NCBI GenBank assembly: GCA_002794515.1
Contig: PGTJ01000122.1
Coordinates: forward strand, 1-7,200
Reading direction: 5' to 3'
Length of the DNA stretch: 7,200 nt
Origin: Phototrophicales bacterium
GTDB lineage: Bacteria; Chloroflexota; Anaerolineae; Aggregatilineales; Phototrophicaceae
The notes beneath the pieces are model-generated. The model made no database searches, was not told the origin of the DNA, and saw only the letters and a program-made list of their open reading frames with translations. Both the position numbers and the translations under genes were made by a program. Of the stretch, positions 5,344-7,200 are shown piece by piece. Each line of letters starts with the position of its first letter. The stretch's first letter is position 1.

Positions 5344-5964
5344 TTATGCTTTTCCCAATTCATCCACACTGAAATCAATCGCCACGATGTAACTCTCATC
5401 GAAGAGCAAGGCTTTCATATCGGGTGCTTCTTGATGCTTTTCGCCCACCAGCACCTTCGTCTCTAATCCATGATGTATCAGCACTTTTTCTAATCTCTCG
5501 GCGAGGGGTTTGGGCATCTGCCCGACTAAATCGCCACCACTGGTGAACAAATCCAGCATCGGTTTTTGCACATTCAGATATTGCGGCAAGTGTCGCCATA
5601 ATCCGAATGTCGAGCTATATGCTTGGAATACATCCACCATCAGACCATGCACATCATCGGGTGTTCCCTTAAAAAATAATCCTGTGGGATAGCTATTGTA
5701 TTCATACAGGAGCGGATGTTCTTCGGCGTGATGCACCGCGACTTTGCGGAACATGCCCATGCTGATGCGGTGTTCTTGCACGCCTATCGCTCGCAGGATG
5801 TAACGGGCTTTGGCGCGCAAGCCACCGACTGCTTCATCATAATAAGTGGTGGCGATGATGAATTGCAAGGTATCTGGCACGGCATCCATCTGTGCCATCA
5901 GGCACACACCATACCCGTCATCGGCATTGATTTCGGCTAATAGTTGGGGGAGTTTATCGGGCAT
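5344..5964 (-). CDS. Uncharacterised 206-residue protein, translationally coupled to the phosphoesterase
   Basis: I do not recognise the family. The start ATG 5964-5962 shares one base with the stop of the upstream phosphoesterase (TAATG). GAGGA (5976-5972) lies 7 nt before it, inside the end of that gene, so translational coupling is very likely. An in-frame ATG at 5994 would give a longer overlap without a better site. The protein is soluble-looking, with no signal peptide or membrane segment. It opens with an acidic stretch (LLAEINADDGYGVCLM, 8-23), has a hydrophobic core strand (TLQFIIATTYYDEAVGG, 32-48), Arg/His-rich parts (RAIGVQEHR 58-66, KVAVHHAEEHP 74-84) and an aromatic-rich middle (FKGTPDD to FGLWRHLPQYL, 98-130). 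It ends in MKALLFDESYIVAIDFSVDEL. No catalytic motif stands out. A role linked to the phosphoesterase substrate or its control is inferred only from coupling. Confidence 0.88.
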   Translation of the reverse strand: MPDKLPQLLAEINADDGYGVCLMAQMDAVPDTLQFIIATTYYDEAVGGLRAKARYILRAIGVQEHRISMGMFRKVAVHHAEEHPLLYEYNSYPTGLFFKGTPDDVHGLMVDVFQAYSSTFGLWRHLPQYLNVQKPMLDLFTSGGDLVGQMPKPLAERLEKVLIHHGLETKVLVGEKHQEAPDMKALLFDESYIVAIDFSVDELGKA

Positions 5965-6731
5965 TAGGCATTCCTCAATCGTTTCGATAACCAATCGACC
6001 AATGGAAACCCTACAGCTAGGGCATCTTGGATAACCGCCTCTATATCATAATCCAATGCCTTGAGCTGAATATCTACCACATCATCGGCGAAGGTGAATA
6101 AGCCCCATTGTGCCTTGCCACGCATGTCGAATGATGCGCCAACACTGCCACAATTGACCACCTGCCAACCGCGCACATGACGATTCATCTGGGCGTGGAT
6201 ATGTGCGCCAATAGCCAGCCTGCCTTCTCGATCTAATAAATAATCGGCAATTTCTTCATCAGTAGAGGCTGGTGTGAGGAATTTTTCATCATCGCCCGGC
6301 ACGGCATGATAGCCAATCACCCAGCCATATCCCTCGACATAATGCGATGTTTCTCTGCCTATTTGTTCCGCCAAAAATTGATAATCATCCCACGTCAGCT
6401 TAGAAAATCCCCAATTCAACAGGGTGTCTGCCTCCTGTCGCATCTGGAGTTCTTGATGAAATCGCCCTTCATCGGCAATCGGGGGCATTTTGAAGCGCTC
6501 CCCTGTGACCACATAGCGGTCGGTGTTACCACCAATCACCACAAATTGTTCTTTGCCAAATGTTTCGCGCCATGTTTTAATCAATTGGATACATTCCGAT
6601 GGACGAGATCCGTGCGAGGCGAGGTCGCCCAAACACCATATCAAATCGGGCTGATGCGCCTCGATATCGGCTTTGACCATTTTGAGGGCGTGCAAGTTGC
6701 CGTGAACATCCGAAAATACAGCCAGTTTCAT
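5964..6731 (-). CDS. YfcE/MJ0936-type calcineurin-like metallophosphoesterase
   Basis: The protein has 255 residues and all core metal-binding motifs of the family: DVHGN with Asp8 and His10, GD at 35-36, GGNTD at 67-71 (Asn69), His142 in GYHAVPGDD, GAHIHAQ at 175-181 (His177, His179) and NCGSVG at 193-198. The usual GNHE has Asp71 in place of His and the usual GHTH is GAHIH, as in many YfcE-like members. Such enzymes use two divalent metals to cleave phosphodiesters or phosphomonoesters in the cytosol. The substrate here is unknown. Start ATG 6731 has AGAAAGGA upstream, matching the extended 16S tail, at 11 nt spacing. It is the first gene of a two-gene operon and overlaps the next frame by one base. 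Residues 72-110 form a variable insertion near the active site. Confidence 0.94.
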   Translation of the reverse strand: MKLAVFSDVHGNLHALKMVKADIEAHQPDLIWCLGDLASHGSRPSECIQLIKTWRETFGKEQFVVIGGNTDRYVVTGERFKMPPIADEGRFHQELQMRQEADTLLNWGFSKLTWDDYQFLAEQIGRETSHYVEGYGWVIGYHAVPGDDEKFLTPASTDEEIADYLLDREGRLAIGAHIHAQMNRHVRGWQVVNCGSVGASFDMRGKAQWGLFTFADDVVDIQLKALDYDIEAVIQDALAVGFPLVDWLSKRLRNA

Positions 6732-6764
6732 CTGTCAAAAAATCCTTTCTCTTGGGATGTGCCT

Positions 6765-6794
6765 ATTGTGGCATATTTGTCATGTAGATGCAAA
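6765..6794 (-). promoter_or_regulatory. Candidate promoter for the phosphoesterase operon
   Basis: On the minus strand TTTGCA (6794-6789) and CACAAT (6770-6765) are 18 bp apart, each matching 4 of 6 consensus bases. TGC precedes the -10, giving an extended TGn element. The start would fall near 6758, about 27 nt before ATG 6731. The match is moderate. Confidence 0.3.
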
Positions 6795-6810
6795 ACCCCC
6801 AATGATTAGG

Positions 6811-6840
6811 TGGATCAACAATCCCACCCACACATATAAT
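6811..6840 (+). promoter_or_regulatory. Candidate promoter for the zinc-ribbon gene
   Basis: A perfect TATAAT (6835-6840) lies 43 bp before ATG 6883. The best -35 is TGGATC (6811-6816) at 18 bp, matching only 3 of 6 bases. The start is expected near 6847, giving a leader of about 36 nt. It would be divergent to the phosphoesterase promoter, so the 151-bp gap would serve both directions. Confidence 0.35.
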
Positions 6841-6882
6841 ATGCGATATGTATTGTAATATTTGTGCATGTGAGGTGAAAAT

Positions 6883-7200
6883 ATGTTACGAGTGAGATGC
6901 GACCGCGCCGATTGCGGTGGCGATGAATTGCGAATTGCCGAGCGCAATGGTGTTGAAATCGATTATTGTGTTGTGTGTCGGGGGGTTTGGTTGGATAGGG
7001 GCGAATTAGATAAAATCATTGAGCGCTCCACACAACCGAATGTCGGTGGATTGAATATGCCACAACAACCAACACAATATCAACAAACCACACCACCACC
7101 GCAAAAACGCTACGATTATGATGACGATGATGATGATTATCGTCACCGCGATGGTGATTATCATAAAAAGAAGCGCAAATCGTGGTTGGGCGAATTATTC
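6883..7200 (+). CDS. TFIIB-type zinc-ribbon protein (zf-TFIIB family), 3' end outside window
   Basis: ATG 6883 follows GAGGTGA (6872-6878) by 4 nt. The frame stays open for 106 codons to the edge. Residues 1-48 match the bacterial zf-TFIIB domain: GVEIDYCVVCRGVWLDRGELDKIIE, with Cys29 and Cys32 as one zinc knuckle and the WLDRGEL signature intact. The other knuckle is Cys6 and Cys11 (CDRADC), spaced CX4C, whereas the family usually has CPxC. Residues 53-76 are a Gln/Pro/Thr-rich linker. An Asp/Tyr run (DYDDDDDDY, 78-86) is followed by a basic patch (HKKKRKSW) and then GELF, a tail often seen in this family. It is a small cytosolic protein of unproven role, perhaps binding nucleic acid or a protein partner. 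Despite the family name there is no evidence that it acts as TFIIB. Confidence 0.9.
   Translation, partial: MLRVRCDRADCGGDELRIAERNGVEIDYCVVCRGVWLDRGELDKIIERSTQPNVGGLNMPQQPTQYQQTTPPPQKRYDYDDDDDDYRHRDGDYHKKKRKSWLGELF

Noticed and set aside
5965..5994. Longer start for the 206-residue protein at ATG 5994
   Set aside because: ATG 5964 has GAGGA at 7 nt and the classic TAATG coupling; the longer start has no comparable site.
6306..6809. 167-codon plus-strand frame
   Set aside because: It is antisense to the metallophosphoesterase, whose metal-binding motifs are complete.
1..7200. CRISPR array, insertion sequence, integrase, tRNA or defence island
   Set aside because: I saw no regularly spaced identical repeats, no transposase or integrase motifs, no tRNA-like cloverleaf and no known defence-system gene set. 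The NYN and ClpP-like genes alone do not make a defence system.

Overview
The window looks like chromosome of a free-living bacterium with moderate GC content. It contains seven genes that can be read with confidence: five complete and one cut at each edge. No phage module, insertion sequence, CRISPR array, tRNA or rRNA is visible. The gene set (LabA-type NYN-LOTUS protein, short HemG-like flavodoxin, YfcE-type phosphoesterase, TFIIB-type zinc ribbon, large secreted protein with thrombospondin-3 and SdrD_B-like modules) reminds me of Anaerolineae-type Chloroflexota. That is a tentative inference without a marker gene. Shine-Dalgarno sites are good (AAGGAG, GAGGAG, GAAAGGA, GAGGTGA) and promoters look sigma70-like.

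Layout, left to right. (1) From the left edge to 2442, minus strand: the first 814 residues of a large secreted protein. It has a signal peptide, an Ig-like domain with two cysteines, three TSP3-type calcium-binding repeats, a Pro/Gln/Thr linker, an unrecognised domain of about 300 residues with eight cysteines, an SdrD_B-like domain and a Pro-rich region that runs off the window. Its leader carries an extended -10 and a perfect 14-bp palindrome. (2) 2576-3350: a self-contained unit for a stand-alone ClpP-type serine peptidase (minus), with its own promoter and intrinsic terminator. (3) 3299-3776: an AT-rich gap of about 480 bp without a confident gene. It holds two weak small reading frames, several hairpins and a long possible leader for the next gene. 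(4) 3777-4517, plus: NYN nuclease domain plus a LOTUS-like C-terminus. (5) 4733-5251, plus: short flavodoxin of the HemG-like group, closed by a strong hairpin. (6) 6731-5344, minus: a two-gene operon whose reading frames overlap by one base (TAATG), a YfcE-like metallophosphoesterase followed by an unrecognised 206-residue protein. (7) From 6883 to the right edge, plus: a TFIIB-type zinc-ribbon protein, transcribed divergently from the phosphoesterase operon.

There is no single obvious pathway linking the genes. The only clear functional pair is the translationally coupled phosphoesterase and 206-residue protein. The most interesting candidates for something undescribed are the eight-cysteine domain of the secreted protein, the orphan ClpP-like peptidase, the unknown partner of the phosphoesterase, and the AT-rich leader region in front of the NYN gene, which contains a 38-codon frame with one of the best ribosome-binding sites in the window.
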